Origin: Deltaproteobacteria bacterium
GTDB taxonomy: Bacteria > Myxococcota_A > Polyangia > JAAYKL01
Direction: 5' to 3'
Length of the DNA stretch: 64,000 bases
Assembly (NCBI GenBank): GCA_030595125.1
Contig: JAUVDV010000009.1
Location: 1-64,000, forward strand
This document shows, piece after piece, positions 42,064-50,376 of the stretch. The notes beneath the pieces are model-generated. The model ran no database searches. It had not been told where the DNA came from and saw only the letters and a list, made by a program, of their open reading frames with translations. Each line of letters opens with the position of its first letter. The first letter of the stretch is position 1. Both the position numbers and the translations under genes were made by a program.

Positions 42064-42759
42064 ATGGTTGAGAATCTCACATCTCCTGCGAGAACATCAC
42101 CCTTCCGAGGAATGAGCCTCTGTCTAGCCCTTCTTTGCTGGCTTGCGTCCTGTTCCATCGTGGAGGTACTGGCGCCTCTGGACGGAGAGAATTCCGGGGA
42201 TTCCGACTCCGATTCGGACACCGATACCGACACGGATATCGACACCGATTCCGATACGGAGCCCGACCCCGACTGTCCCGAGATGCCGGACGACGCCTGC
42301 GACAATATCAGCATTGTTGGAGGTGTGAACTGCGAGAATCCGGCGTACATCGGCAGGGCCATGGTGGGGGGCGGATTGGGGATGAATGACACCCTGGTGG
42401 GGGCCTTTGACAATGACCAGGCATGTTCGGGGAACGGCGGTGACCAGTTTTACAAGCTGTACATCCTCGCGGGTGAGACACTCATAGTCTTTCATACCGT
42501 AAATACACCTGGAGCGTATGTGCCCGTCGTCGCCGTGTTCAAGACATCAGATCCGTGCCTGGCGACGGGTTGCAACAAGCTGGTTGCTTGTGACGAGAAC
42601 CTCGATGGAGACGAAACCGCCTCCATAAGCGGCTATACCTCCACCAGCAGCAGCTGGCACATCATCAAGATAGACAGCCAGGAGGACCTCACGGGTGTGG
42701 GAGATCATTCCATCAATGTGGTTCTACAATGTCTTAGTCCGGTTGATTGTGATTGTTGA
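42064..42759 (+). CDS. Asp-Ser/Thr-rod lipoprotein with PPC-like domain
   Basis: A 231-aa lipoprotein. The leader ends in CWLASC; it starts either at 42064 or at the ATG at 42112, which would give a shorter leader (MSLCLALLCWLASC). Neither has a well-spaced ribosome binding site. A short D-S/D-T rod (bases about 42196-42270) leads to a domain of about 150 residues with strands such as GDQFYKLYILAGETLIVFHT and DPCLATGCNKLVACDENLDG and WHIIKIDSQED, resembling the bacterial pre-peptidase C-terminal (PPC) fold. Binding or adhesive role inferred. Divergent from the ECF operon. Confidence 0.75.
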   Translation: MVENLTSPARTSPFRGMSLCLALLCWLASCSIVEVLAPLDGENSGDSDSDSDTDTDTDIDTDSDTEPDPDCPEMPDDACDNISIVGGVNCENPAYIGRAMVGGGLGMNDTLVGAFDNDQACSGNGGDQFYKLYILAGETLIVFHTVNTPGAYVPVVAVFKTSDPCLATGCNKLVACDENLDGDETASISGYTSTSSSWHIIKIDSQEDLTGVGDHSINVVLQCLSPVDCDC

Positions 42760-42806
42760 GCCGATTTTCGATCAACGTGACTCAATATTCGCATGGAGGT
42801 GAAACC

Positions 42807-43664
42807 ATGAATAGACTAATGCCCTTGATGTTACTTCTTGCAGCCCTGGCGATGACGATGGTCCAGTGTATTGAAGACGGCTCCGATTCCGGGAGCGACA
42901 GCGACTCGGATAGCGACTCGGACGGCGACTCGGATTCCGACGGCGACACGGACTCGGATACGGATTCGGACACGGACTCCGACGGCGACCTGGTCCCGCC
43001 TGCCGGGGGTTCTTCCGGCGGCAGCGGCGGCAGCTCTACCAGCTCCACGGGCACAACAGTGACCGCCGGGAGTTTAACCTATCGGATCATCGCTACATCT
43101 TCCATAGGCGATCCCGCCAAATTCATGCTTGTCTACAGCGGGACCGAGGGCGGCGCCATGATGATGCAGAACATCGCCCAGTTCGTGGGCGCCGACTACT
43201 ACGGCATGGGATCTACTATCGTCGCGATCCTCAGCGGCGACGACTACTTCTCCGACGGCACTGCCGGGGCTGCGGACGGCGTTACTGTCATTGACGATGT
43301 ACGTTCCAAGTACAATGTCGACAACGACCGAACCTACCTTCTGAGTGAATCAGCCGGCACCACCTCGGGGTTGGAGATCGGGTTTCACGTCCGACAGTCC
43401 TACTTCGCGGCATTCTGGGCCAACGATGTCAACGCCCAGGACTCGCCCGGGGAGACGGCGAGCGAGCTGGGGTTCGAGCCATGGGGCAACGCCGGTCCCG
43501 GTGGAGATTTCCCCGATGCCAATGCCATAGTTCAGGCAATGGATACTGCGGGCTATCGCCTTCCCTCCGATGCTCCGTACTCCGGAACGGGCGCCTCCAC
43601 GCACGGTTCTTCCGAGCAATTCATGGCGGCCATTCAGTTCTTCGATGGCAAGAGTCGTCAATAA
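42807..43664 (+). CDS. Rod lipoprotein with degenerate alpha/beta-hydrolase-like domain
   Basis: A 285-aa lipoprotein; GGAGGTGA precedes the ATG at 42807. The leader (MNRLMPLMLLLAALAMTMVQ then C) matches that of the esterase at 38356, followed by CIE, a D-S/D-T rod (bases about 42889-42989) and a Gly/Ser linker (GGSSGGSGGSSTSS). The domain has AKFMLVYSGTEGGAMMMQNI, and a possible nucleophile elbow TYLLSESAGTTSGLEIGFHV (SESAG in place of GXSXG). No clear Asp/His partners are visible near the end except HGSSEQF. It may be an esterase relative that has become a binding protein. Confidence 0.7.
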   Translation: MNRLMPLMLLLAALAMTMVQCIEDGSDSGSDSDSDSDSDGDSDSDGDTDSDTDSDTDSDGDLVPPAGGSSGGSGGSSTSSTGTTVTAGSLTYRIIATSSIGDPAKFMLVYSGTEGGAMMMQNIAQFVGADYYGMGSTIVAILSGDDYFSDGTAGAADGVTVIDDVRSKYNVDNDRTYLLSESAGTTSGLEIGFHVRQSYFAAFWANDVNAQDSPGETASELGFEPWGNAGPGGDFPDANAIVQAMDTAGYRLPSDAPYSGTGASTHGSSEQFMAAIQFFDGKSRQ

Positions 43665-43694
43665 AGAACAATTGTTTCACGAGGAGGAAAAACC

Positions 43695-44369
43695 ATGAAG
43701 AGACTGTTGCTTATCAACCTGATCTTGACGACGCTGACAGTTGCGGTAGCAGGATGCGACGAAGACGGGCCCGTCGATGGCTATTCGGGAGACTCGGATA
43801 GCGACTCGGATTCGGACTCCGACTCCGATTCTGATTCCGACACAGATTCGGACGGAGACACTGACTCTGATTCCGATTCCGACACGGATTCCGATACCGA
43901 CACGGACGTGACAGCCAACCCGCCCAGCTATGGTTCGGGCACCACGATGGACGTGCATGACATGGCCGACTGGGTCAACTCGCAGCGCCAGGGCTACGAG
44001 CCCCATGACAGATACTGGGGCATCCCGTTCAGCAACGACCATTTCCACGCGGTGTTCACATGGCCCATCGTGATGACCTGGGACGATGGGACGGCCGCCA
44101 TCGCGCAGAACGAGGCCGACTCCATCGCCTCGGGGAACGCTCCTTCTCTCACGTCGGTGGAAGGCGGAATCATCTACATAAGCGGCCCGTGCACCTCTCC
44201 CCATATGGTGCACACGAGCGAGGGGACGATGAGCAGCGTGAACCCCTTCATGAGGATGGCGGCCTACTACCACGACTTCGGCGGCGAGGGGCCGGTGCTG
44301 GACAAGATTGGCATAGGCGCCTCGGACAACGGCGACGGATCCACCGCCTGGGTGCTGGCCTTTAACTAA
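43695..44369 (+). CDS. Rod lipoprotein with CAP/SCP-like domain
   Basis: A 224-aa lipoprotein with GAGGAGG before the ATG. Lipobox AVAGC (Cys21), then a D-S/D-T rod (bases about 43791-43909). The rest resembles a CAP domain: helix MADWVNSQRQGYEPHDRYWG, then PIVMTWDDGTAAIAQNEADS and a last strand pair (DKIGIGASDNGDG, STAWVLAFN). The usual His/Glu pairs are not obvious, so catalytic activity is doubtful. It follows the hydrolase-like gene by 30 bases and is probably in the same operon. Confidence 0.68.
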   Translation: MKRLLLINLILTTLTVAVAGCDEDGPVDGYSGDSDSDSDSDSDSDSDSDTDSDGDTDSDSDSDTDSDTDTDVTANPPSYGSGTTMDVHDMADWVNSQRQGYEPHDRYWGIPFSNDHFHAVFTWPIVMTWDDGTAAIAQNEADSIASGNAPSLTSVEGGIIYISGPCTSPHMVHTSEGTMSSVNPFMRMAAYYHDFGGEGPVLDKIGIGASDNGDGSTAWVLAFN

Positions 44370-44378
44370 TATTCACAT

Positions 44379-45683
44379 CTAGTTCGCGAGGTCGATGGTG
44401 AGCTCCTTGTCGGCAGGGTCGGCGTCATTGTAGAGCTTGGTGATGAGCCCTCCCACGAGGATCATCACACCGCCCTGGGAGGTGATCTCCGAGACCGCCT
44501 GCTGCGCCTCGGTTGTGTACTCCTCGTCCCCCAGCATGTGGGCTTTCCACGCGTCCTTCATGGCCGGCATGGCGAATGCTGTCTGGGCGGCGGATAGGCC
44601 GAAGGTCTGGGCCATGTCGGTGAGGTAGGATTCGAAGGCGATGTCCAGCTGTCCCTGCGCCCACGTGTCCAGATCCTGCCCGCCGGTATCGAAATCGAAC
44701 TCATTTGTGGTGGCCGTCGTCATCTCCACCTTTCCGTCCTCGTGGAAGGTCACGATACGATAAGGGAAGGGCCAGATGGACAGGCAGGCGGTTTCCGCGT
44801 CGTAGATTGTTGCGCCGTCGGTTTCCAGCATCGACACGTCCATGGTGTGGTAGTGGCCCGTGAAGACCAGTGGAATTCCGGAGCCTGCCAGCTCCTGGGC
44901 CACCGCGTCGTGATCATCCACCAGAAATCCGGAGAAATAGGTATCCTGTGAGTCCACGTGCTCCACAAGACCATGGTGCATCATCGCCACGGGGAACGAC
45001 CCTTCGGAGAGAGCTTCGACCGCCTGATCGGTGGCCCAGGCGACCGTATCGTCGGAGAAGGCGCCATTGAGGTGGTAACCGGTCGTGTAAAGGCACGAGT
45101 CGAGCATCAGGAAGCGGACGCCGGGCAGGGGCTCCACCGAGTAGCTGAGGGAGTTTGGATCGGTTGACACCGCCTCTGAGGGGCCCAGGTCGGAGTAGAT
45201 CTCGGAGAACTCTTCGGGAGTGATGTCGGGAACCGCGTCCTGGAATGTTTCGTAGCTGACCGCATACTGGTTGTTGACGTCGTGATTGCCGGGCACCACG
45301 TAGACCCCGATGCCGGTAGCTTCCAGCCCCTCCAGGAGCTGGGCCACTATTTGATGGGATTCGGCGGCGCCGTTGCTGGTGAGATCTCCCGAGATGAGGA
45401 CCAGATCCACGTCCGAAACCGCGAGATTCTCTACCGTCGCTTCCAGTATCGCTTCGCTCGCAGCCACCAGCCTGGTCTCTGCCTGGAGGCCTTGCGCCGC
45501 CTGGTCAGACATTCCCAGGGTTTCTGCGTAAAGGTGTGTATCGGAGAGAACCGCCACGACCAGCGGGAAAGCCAACCCCTCGCCGCCGCCGTCCGGACCG
45601 GCGTCAACCGCCTTCGATTCATCCTTGTCGCAACCCAGCGCGAGGAGCATGGCGCATCCGAGCATAATGGAAATGATCTTCAT
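44379..45683 (-). CDS. Metallophosphoesterase lipoprotein
   Basis: A 434-aa surface or periplasmic lipoprotein. AAGGAGG precedes the ATG at 45683; leader MKIISIMLGCAMLLALGC. Calcineurin-like motifs are complete: VVAVLSDTHLYA (D-X-H), LVLISGDLTSNGA (GD), YVVPGNHDVNNQY (GNHD), VAMMHHGLVEH, and VFTGHYHTMDVS (GHXH). A C-terminal helical extension of about 110 residues follows the enzyme domain. Substrate unknown: phosphodiesters or nucleotides are typical. It is convergent with the CAP-like gene and carries no Asp-Ser rod. Confidence 0.9.
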   Translation of the reverse strand: MKIISIMLGCAMLLALGCDKDESKAVDAGPDGGGEGLAFPLVVAVLSDTHLYAETLGMSDQAAQGLQAETRLVAASEAILEATVENLAVSDVDLVLISGDLTSNGAAESHQIVAQLLEGLEATGIGVYVVPGNHDVNNQYAVSYETFQDAVPDITPEEFSEIYSDLGPSEAVSTDPNSLSYSVEPLPGVRFLMLDSCLYTTGYHLNGAFSDDTVAWATDQAVEALSEGSFPVAMMHHGLVEHVDSQDTYFSGFLVDDHDAVAQELAGSGIPLVFTGHYHTMDVSMLETDGATIYDAETACLSIWPFPYRIVTFHEDGKVEMTTATTNEFDFDTGGQDLDTWAQGQLDIAFESYLTDMAQTFGLSAAQTAFAMPAMKDAWKAHMLGDEEYTTEAQQAVSEITSQGGVMILVGGLITKLYNDADPADKELTIDLAN

Positions 45684-45829
45684 GAAGCCTCCTTGTGCAA
45701 ACCCAGTGCGATCAATATCGAGTTTCGGATGTCCCGGCAGCACTTATCTGCCTGGACAGAGGTAACGTGCGGAGAATTCTTTTTTGTGGCATTCTAAAAC
45801 TATCTTAATGAAAAACAGGAGTGTTGAGT

Positions 45830-47491
45830 ATGCGTTATTCCTTGATGGTGTTTCTTGCGGTCGCTGTCCTGGCCAATTTTGGGTGTGAGCCGGTAAGGGT
45901 TGCCCCCAATCCAGGGGATTCGGACTCGGATTCGGATACGGATACCGACACCGATACGGACGCTGATAGTGACACCGATTCCGACGTGGACACCGACACC
46001 GAGTACACCGGGCCGGCGATCCCCGAGACCTGCGCGGACGCAGCCCAGATCCTCACGTCTGTCGGTTGCGAATTCTACCCCGTGGATCTCAACAATATCG
46101 GCTCTGCCGATGGAGCTCCCTATGCGGTGGTGGTCTCCAACCCCCAGGAACTGGACTCGGGCTCTGACGCTCACGTCATAATCGAAGACATGCGAGGGGC
46201 GGGCAACACTCTGAGGACCGTGCCGGGCATGGATGTAGTTCTCGCTCCGGGGGATCTCCACATCTTCGAATTGACCTGCACTTCCGGTTGCCCCGAGCAG
46301 TCGACCCAGATAGAGGGCTCGGGCCTCGCGGCCTTATCCGCGTTTCGAATCACGTCGGACGTTCCGGTGCTCGCCTACCAGTGGAACCCCTATGGAGAGG
46401 GGCTCGCCACCACTGACGCGTCTTTGCTGATACCGTCCACGAGTCTGGCGGAAGAATACATCGGCGCCGCGTGGAACAACGGGCCCCCCAGCACCACGGA
46501 GAAGGCCCAGCTGACGGTGGTGGGTCTCGAGGACGGCACTCAGGTTTTCTTTACCCCGACGGTGGCAACCGCTGCCGGCACAGGGGTTCCGGCCATGACG
46601 GCGGGCGTCGAGTCAGCCCCGGTGAACATCAACCGATTCGATGCGGCCCAGATCGTACCGGCCGTGATGGACCAGATGCTGACGGGAACCTATATCAGGG
46701 CAACCAAGCCCATCGCGGTGTTCGGCGGCCACTCCTGTGCGATGGTGCCTGATCCCAGTTACTACGCCTGCGACCATGTTGAGGAGCAGCTCCTTCCACT
46801 GGTCGCGTGGGGCACGGAGACTGTCCTTGCGCGCCACGAGGTGCGGGCCGGAGTGACGGCGGACGTGGACCAGGCGCTCTGGCGAATCATCGCCGGCGCG
46901 GATGACATGACCATCACCTTCGATCCGCCGGTCGACGGGGTAGGAGCCTCGTACAGCTTTGTGACTCAGGGGGAGATGCTCCAGTTCATGAGTCCAATCG
47001 ACCACTTTGCCACCGCGATCCTCGACAATCCGCCGGATCCGAGCGAGCCGGAGGCGCCCTTCTTTGCTATCCAGATCATGACCGGAAGATGGTACGTGGG
47101 CGGCACGGCATACGAATGGGGAGATCCCATGATGCTTCTGTCCCCACCCGCAGGCCAATATCTTGATCGCTATGTTTTCAACACCGACAACCAGTTCGAC
47201 TTCAGCTACGACGGCATCATCATCGTGAGGCCGACTGGGGTAGCGGTGGATCTGGATTGCCTCGGCGTCATTGCCGATGCGGAGTTCCAGCAGGTGGGGT
47301 CATCCGACTGGGAGGTCGCCAGAGTAGATATCGACAATCCGACAGGAGTGCCCGGATGTGTGGACGGCGCTCATCGCATCGAGTCGGAGGAGCCGTTCGG
47401 CCTTTCGGTGGTGGGAGAGGACTTCGCCAACTCATACGGCTACCTCGGCGGCGTAGGCGTACGTGCCATCAACCCGATCATCATAGAGTAA
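45830..47491 (+). CDS. Rod lipoprotein with IgGFc-binding-type domain
   Basis: A 553-aa lipoprotein. AGGAG lies 8 bases before the ATG at 45830. Leader MRYSLMVFLAVAVLANFGC, then a D-S/D-T rod (bases about 45917-46003). From about residue 140 the sequence fits the IgGFc-binding N-terminal domain family found in many Myxococcota surface proteins: SDVPVLAYQWNPYG, ASLLIPSTSLAEEYIGAAW, KPIAVFGGHSCAMVPDPSYY, CDHVEEQLLPLVAWGTETVL. The final part (FNTDNQFDFSYDGIIIVRPT, CVDGAHRIESEEPFGLSVVG) is the usual end of the unit. The name is historical; a role in adhesion or glycan binding is more likely than antibody binding. Confidence 0.85.
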   Translation: MRYSLMVFLAVAVLANFGCEPVRVAPNPGDSDSDSDTDTDTDTDADSDTDSDVDTDTEYTGPAIPETCADAAQILTSVGCEFYPVDLNNIGSADGAPYAVVVSNPQELDSGSDAHVIIEDMRGAGNTLRTVPGMDVVLAPGDLHIFELTCTSGCPEQSTQIEGSGLAALSAFRITSDVPVLAYQWNPYGEGLATTDASLLIPSTSLAEEYIGAAWNNGPPSTTEKAQLTVVGLEDGTQVFFTPTVATAAGTGVPAMTAGVESAPVNINRFDAAQIVPAVMDQMLTGTYIRATKPIAVFGGHSCAMVPDPSYYACDHVEEQLLPLVAWGTETVLARHEVRAGVTADVDQALWRIIAGADDMTITFDPPVDGVGASYSFVTQGEMLQFMSPIDHFATAILDNPPDPSEPEAPFFAIQIMTGRWYVGGTAYEWGDPMMLLSPPAGQYLDRYVFNTDNQFDFSYDGIIIVRPTGVAVDLDCLGVIADAEFQQVGSSDWEVARVDIDNPTGVPGCVDGAHRIESEEPFGLSVVGEDFANSYGYLGGVGVRAINPIIIE

Positions 47492-47508
47492 CTGAAAATT
47501 CCAGAGGT

Positions 47509-48093
47509 TTAGAGGGCGCGCAGGTGGTTGTAGAGGCTGGCCGAGTCGAAGAAGACGCAGTCCACCTGGCCGAGCTTGATCCTGTTCCCCGGGGCGAGTT
47601 GGTGCGGCTTCGACGGACTAATCGGTAAGCTGTTGACCGTTATTCCGGCCGTGGATTTCATATCGGTCAGCCAGTAGGTGGAATTGTTTTTACCATCAGC
47701 GACATCCCTCTTGACGGAGTGGATGCGCGCCTGGAGTTTGGAGACCGACTGATGTCGCAAGACCAGGTCGTTGTTTCGGGCGCGACCGATCGCTATCCAG
47801 TCCAGCCAACTGTTATCGACGTGTTTTTTGACCTCGTACAAATACGTTCCGGGGGGCGCGGCCTCGTCATCATCGTCATCATCGTAGTCCTTCGAACGTG
47901 CCGCATTGTGCATACCGGCCCTCAGCTTGTCGATGGATATCACGGCGGTTTCAAATTCCATATCCCAGTCGTCACTGTCGCCGCCGGGAATTATCACCAG
48001 CAGGTAGTGGCCGGGCCAGCGCTGGACGAACTGGTCGAACGACGCGTTCCTCGCGGTTTCGCTGCATTGTGAATAGTGATCGATCTGCGCCAT
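47509..48093 (-). CDS. FHA-domain protein
   Basis: A 194-aa cytosolic protein. The FHA fold is at the C-terminus (residues about 105-190): WIAIGRARNNDLVLRHQSVS, KLQARIHSV, YWLTDMKSTAGITVNSLPIS, and GNRIKLGQVDCVFFD. The GR...S..H and N residues that bind phosphothreonine are kept, with Gln-Ala-Arg-Ile-His in place of the common S-X-X-H-A. The N-terminal 90 residues include an Asp-rich loop. The ATG at 48093 is preferred over an upstream TTG. It is divergent from a PPP-type phosphatase, suggesting a phospho-signalling module without a kinase in the window. Confidence 0.88.
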   Translation of the reverse strand: MAQIDHYSQCSETARNASFDQFVQRWPGHYLLVIIPGGDSDDWDMEFETAVISIDKLRAGMHNAARSKDYDDDDDDEAAPPGTYLYEVKKHVDNSWLDWIAIGRARNNDLVLRHQSVSKLQARIHSVKRDVADGKNNSTYWLTDMKSTAGITVNSLPISPSKPHQLAPGNRIKLGQVDCVFFDSASLYNHLRAL

Positions 48094-48217
48094 TGCCTTC
48101 GAGCCTAACCTGTTTTTGCGCTCGGGAATAGCCTTCACGAATAGTCGCAAAAAATCAATGAATCCGAATCGATACTGTGAGGTGGACGACTGAGGCTTGT
48201 TGGACTAACATTTCTCC

Positions 48218-49900
48218 ATGCTAACCTTCAGTAAAAATCCACAGGTCGCCGAGCAGCAGATGCAGGCGGTAATTTTTTACCTCACAACCTTCGGATACAT
48301 CGACGGTGACTTCGACGAATCGGAGCGCGTATTCGTGTCCAACTACATCCGAAAGCTGGTCATTCATCGGGTGGACGTCGGGATGCCCGATGCGGACGAG
48401 AAACTGCGGGCCGAGCTCATCGAAAAGTTCACCAGGCATTTTCACGAAGAGTTCGAGCGCATCGATCAACGTATCAAGGACCTCTTCACCGAGGCGGTTT
48501 CCAGCGACGAGGATCAGAACTCGTTTGTGGAATCGAGGCTCAAACTGCGCTGCTTCGAGATCTTTCAGAGCTTCGACAAGGGTGGGCAGGAAGCCCTCAT
48601 GGACATCGTCGACGAGCTCCTGATGGCCGACGGCGTCGCCCACCCGGCGGAGGTGAAATTCAGGGCCGAGTTGTCGGCGTTGCTCGAGTCCGATCTGGGG
48701 ATTGTGCTGGTGGACGAGGGAGAGAAACCTCCCGTCAGCGTGACGGAGACAGTCGAGCTGGTGCCCGTGCAGGCCACGCATCCGTTCTTCGATCAATTCG
48801 AGCATCATTACTCCGGCAATCTGGAGACACTTCAAAAACAGATCGATGCCGATGTCGGGCTTCTGGAAAAGACGATGAACATGTTTGCCGAACAGAGGGT
48901 CAGTGGCGCCGGCAAGCTGAACGGCGTGCAGAAGGTGGGCGAACTGGCGGGGCAGGAGTCGTTCCTCGACGGGCACGTTTACGTTGTGCCGCCCAGGCCG
49001 GGGCGCACCTACGATCTGACGGTGGTTGGAGATCTTCACGGTTGCTACAGTTGCCTCAAGTCGGTGGTCATGCAGTCGCATTTCTTCGAGAAGGTCAACG
49101 CGTTCAAGGAAGATCCGGAAAACAACCCCGAGCCCAAGTTGATCTTCCTGGGCGACTACATCGACAGGGGCATGTTCAGCCTCAACGGTGTGCTGCGTTC
49201 GGTCATGCAGATCGCCACCACGGCCCCCGGTCACGTTTACCTTCTTCGGGGGAATCACGAATACTACATCGAGTACAATGGACAGGTGTTCGGAGGCGTG
49301 AGGCCCGCAGAGGCGATCAACACCCTCAAACCTTTCGTGTCCGAAGACATTTTCAGACACTACATCAAGTTCTTCGAGGACATGCCCAACATGTTGCTCT
49401 TCGGTGAAACACTGTTTGTGCATGGCGGGATCCCCAGAGATCTGTTGCTAAAGGAGCGCTACAAGGATTTATCTAGTCTCAACGATCCGGATATTCGATT
49501 TCAGATGATGTGGAGTGATCCGAGCACCGCCGACGTGATACCCGCAGAGCTTCAGGAGCAATCGTCCAGATTCCCCTTCGGACGGTTACAGGCGGCGGCG
49601 TTCCTGCAGCGTATCGGTTGCCACACCCTGGTTCGCGGTCACGAGAAAGTAAATTCGGGGTTCGTTCGCACATACGACGACGAGAACCTGCTGTTGATGA
49701 CGCTCTTCTCCGCCGGTGGCGAGAACAACGGGGATCTTCCCGCCAATTCGGGATACCGGAAGGTGACGCCCAAGGCGCTGACCATGATAGTCAAGGACGG
49801 GGAAGTGAAGGTCTCTCCCTGGGAGATCGATTATCAGATGTACAACGACCCGGAGCGCAATCGTTTTTTCAAAGTATCCCCGACAATCAAACACACATAA
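48218..49900 (+). CDS. PPP-family serine/threonine phosphatase with TerB-like N-terminal domain
   Basis: A 560-aa cytosolic protein. Residues 1-170 are helical with two TerB-like acidic motifs (GYIDGDFDESERVFVSNYIR; LLMADGVAHPAEVKF). After a coiled linker (LETLQKQIDADVGLLEKTMN) the phosphatase begins near residue 265: VVGDLHGCYSCLKSVV, FLGDYIDRGMFSLNGVL, YLLRGNHEYYIEYNGQVFGG, FVHGGIPRDLL, and HTLVRGHEKVNSGF. All metal and phosphate ligands of PPP enzymes are kept. It likely removes phosphate from Ser/Thr on signalling proteins; the divergent FHA protein is a candidate partner. Confidence 0.9.
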   Translation: MLTFSKNPQVAEQQMQAVIFYLTTFGYIDGDFDESERVFVSNYIRKLVIHRVDVGMPDADEKLRAELIEKFTRHFHEEFERIDQRIKDLFTEAVSSDEDQNSFVESRLKLRCFEIFQSFDKGGQEALMDIVDELLMADGVAHPAEVKFRAELSALLESDLGIVLVDEGEKPPVSVTETVELVPVQATHPFFDQFEHHYSGNLETLQKQIDADVGLLEKTMNMFAEQRVSGAGKLNGVQKVGELAGQESFLDGHVYVVPPRPGRTYDLTVVGDLHGCYSCLKSVVMQSHFFEKVNAFKEDPENNPEPKLIFLGDYIDRGMFSLNGVLRSVMQIATTAPGHVYLLRGNHEYYIEYNGQVFGGVRPAEAINTLKPFVSEDIFRHYIKFFEDMPNMLLFGETLFVHGGIPRDLLLKERYKDLSSLNDPDIRFQMMWSDPSTADVIPAELQEQSSRFPFGRLQAAAFLQRIGCHTLVRGHEKVNSGFVRTYDDENLLLMTLFSAGGENNGDLPANSGYRKVTPKALTMIVKDGEVKVSPWEIDYQMYNDPERNRFFKVSPTIKHT

Positions 49901-49965
49901 TTGCATTTTTGTCTGTCCCTGGCAGGACGGTGAGTCATTCAAATTACAAATCCGGAAAGATTTTT

Positions 49966-50051
49966 ATAGTATTTACTATTGTCTTTTTTACTTTCATTTT
50001 GTTTGATTCTGGTACTTCATGAAGGTATATGACGTCCACCTTTTGGTGGAC
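49966..50051 (+). promoter_or_regulatory. Cluster of three palindromes upstream of the interrupted cytochrome
   Basis: The AT-rich spacer holds three perfect inverted repeats: ATAGTA-TT-TACTAT (49966-49979), CTTCATGAAG (about 50015-50024) and GTCCACC-TTTT-GGTGGAC (50034-50051). The last is followed by an A-rich, not T-rich, stretch, so it is not a + strand terminator. They may be operators for the cytochrome/rhodanese cluster starting at 50093. Confidence 0.45.
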
Positions 50052-50092
50052 TCGTTAAAAAGAATAGGGAAATTTTAAATGGAAACAGGCCA

Positions 50093-50350
50093 ATGAAAAA
50101 TTCCAAAACCTTAATGCTGATGATTCTCTTGTTCGCGGCATCGCTCGTGGTTATCAACGCATGCGAAGACGAAGAGAAAGACCCGGACGCCGGTGAAGAC
50201 GCCTCGGTAGATGCATCCGACGACGATTCCGGAACCCCCGACGGGTTTACGTGTCTCGAGTGTCACATCGACGAGGACCTGCTGATTGCCGACCTGGAGG
50301 CGGACCCACTCCCGGAACCCGAGGAGCCGGAACCCGAGGGAGAGGGGTGA
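50093..50350 (+). CDS. N-terminal part of an interrupted multihaem cytochrome lipoprotein
   Basis: An 85-aa frame with a lipoprotein leader (LMLMILLFAASLVVINAC), an acidic stretch, one haem motif (TCLECH) and a Glu/Pro linker. It stops at TGA (50348-50350). The following cytochrome (50369-51565) is in the same frame with no other stop between them, and lacks its own signal peptide, so the two are almost certainly halves of one 490-aa gene. Either a nonsense mutation, a sequence error or recoding of the TGA explains the break. Downstream bases 50362-50376 form a small hairpin (TCCTCC-GTT-GGAGGA). Confidence 0.7.
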   Translation: MKNSKTLMLMILLFAASLVVINACEDEEKDPDAGEDASVDASDDDSGTPDGFTCLECHIDEDLLIADLEADPLPEPEEPEPEGEG

Positions 50351-50361
50351 GCGGGAGAGCT

Positions 50362-50376
50362 TCCTCCGTTGGAGGA
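50362..50376 (+). other. Hairpin just after the in-frame TGA
   Basis: TCCTCC-GTT-GGAGGA: a 6-bp perfect stem with a GTT loop, the loop G lying 18 bases after the TGA. Position and a loop beginning with G-U are compatible with a bacterial SECIS element, but the stem is short and the codon context is a linker. Recorded as a feature only; recoding is not established. Confidence 0.3.

Noticed and set aside
50034..50051. Rho-independent terminator after the phosphatase gene
   Set aside because: The stem is good, but it is followed by TCGTTAAAAAG and not by a T-run on the + strand.
50348..50376. Firm call of selenocysteine at the in-frame TGA
   Set aside because: The codon lies in a Glu/Pro/Gly linker, not at a redox site, and the hairpin is only 6 bp. 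Kept as an open possibility only.
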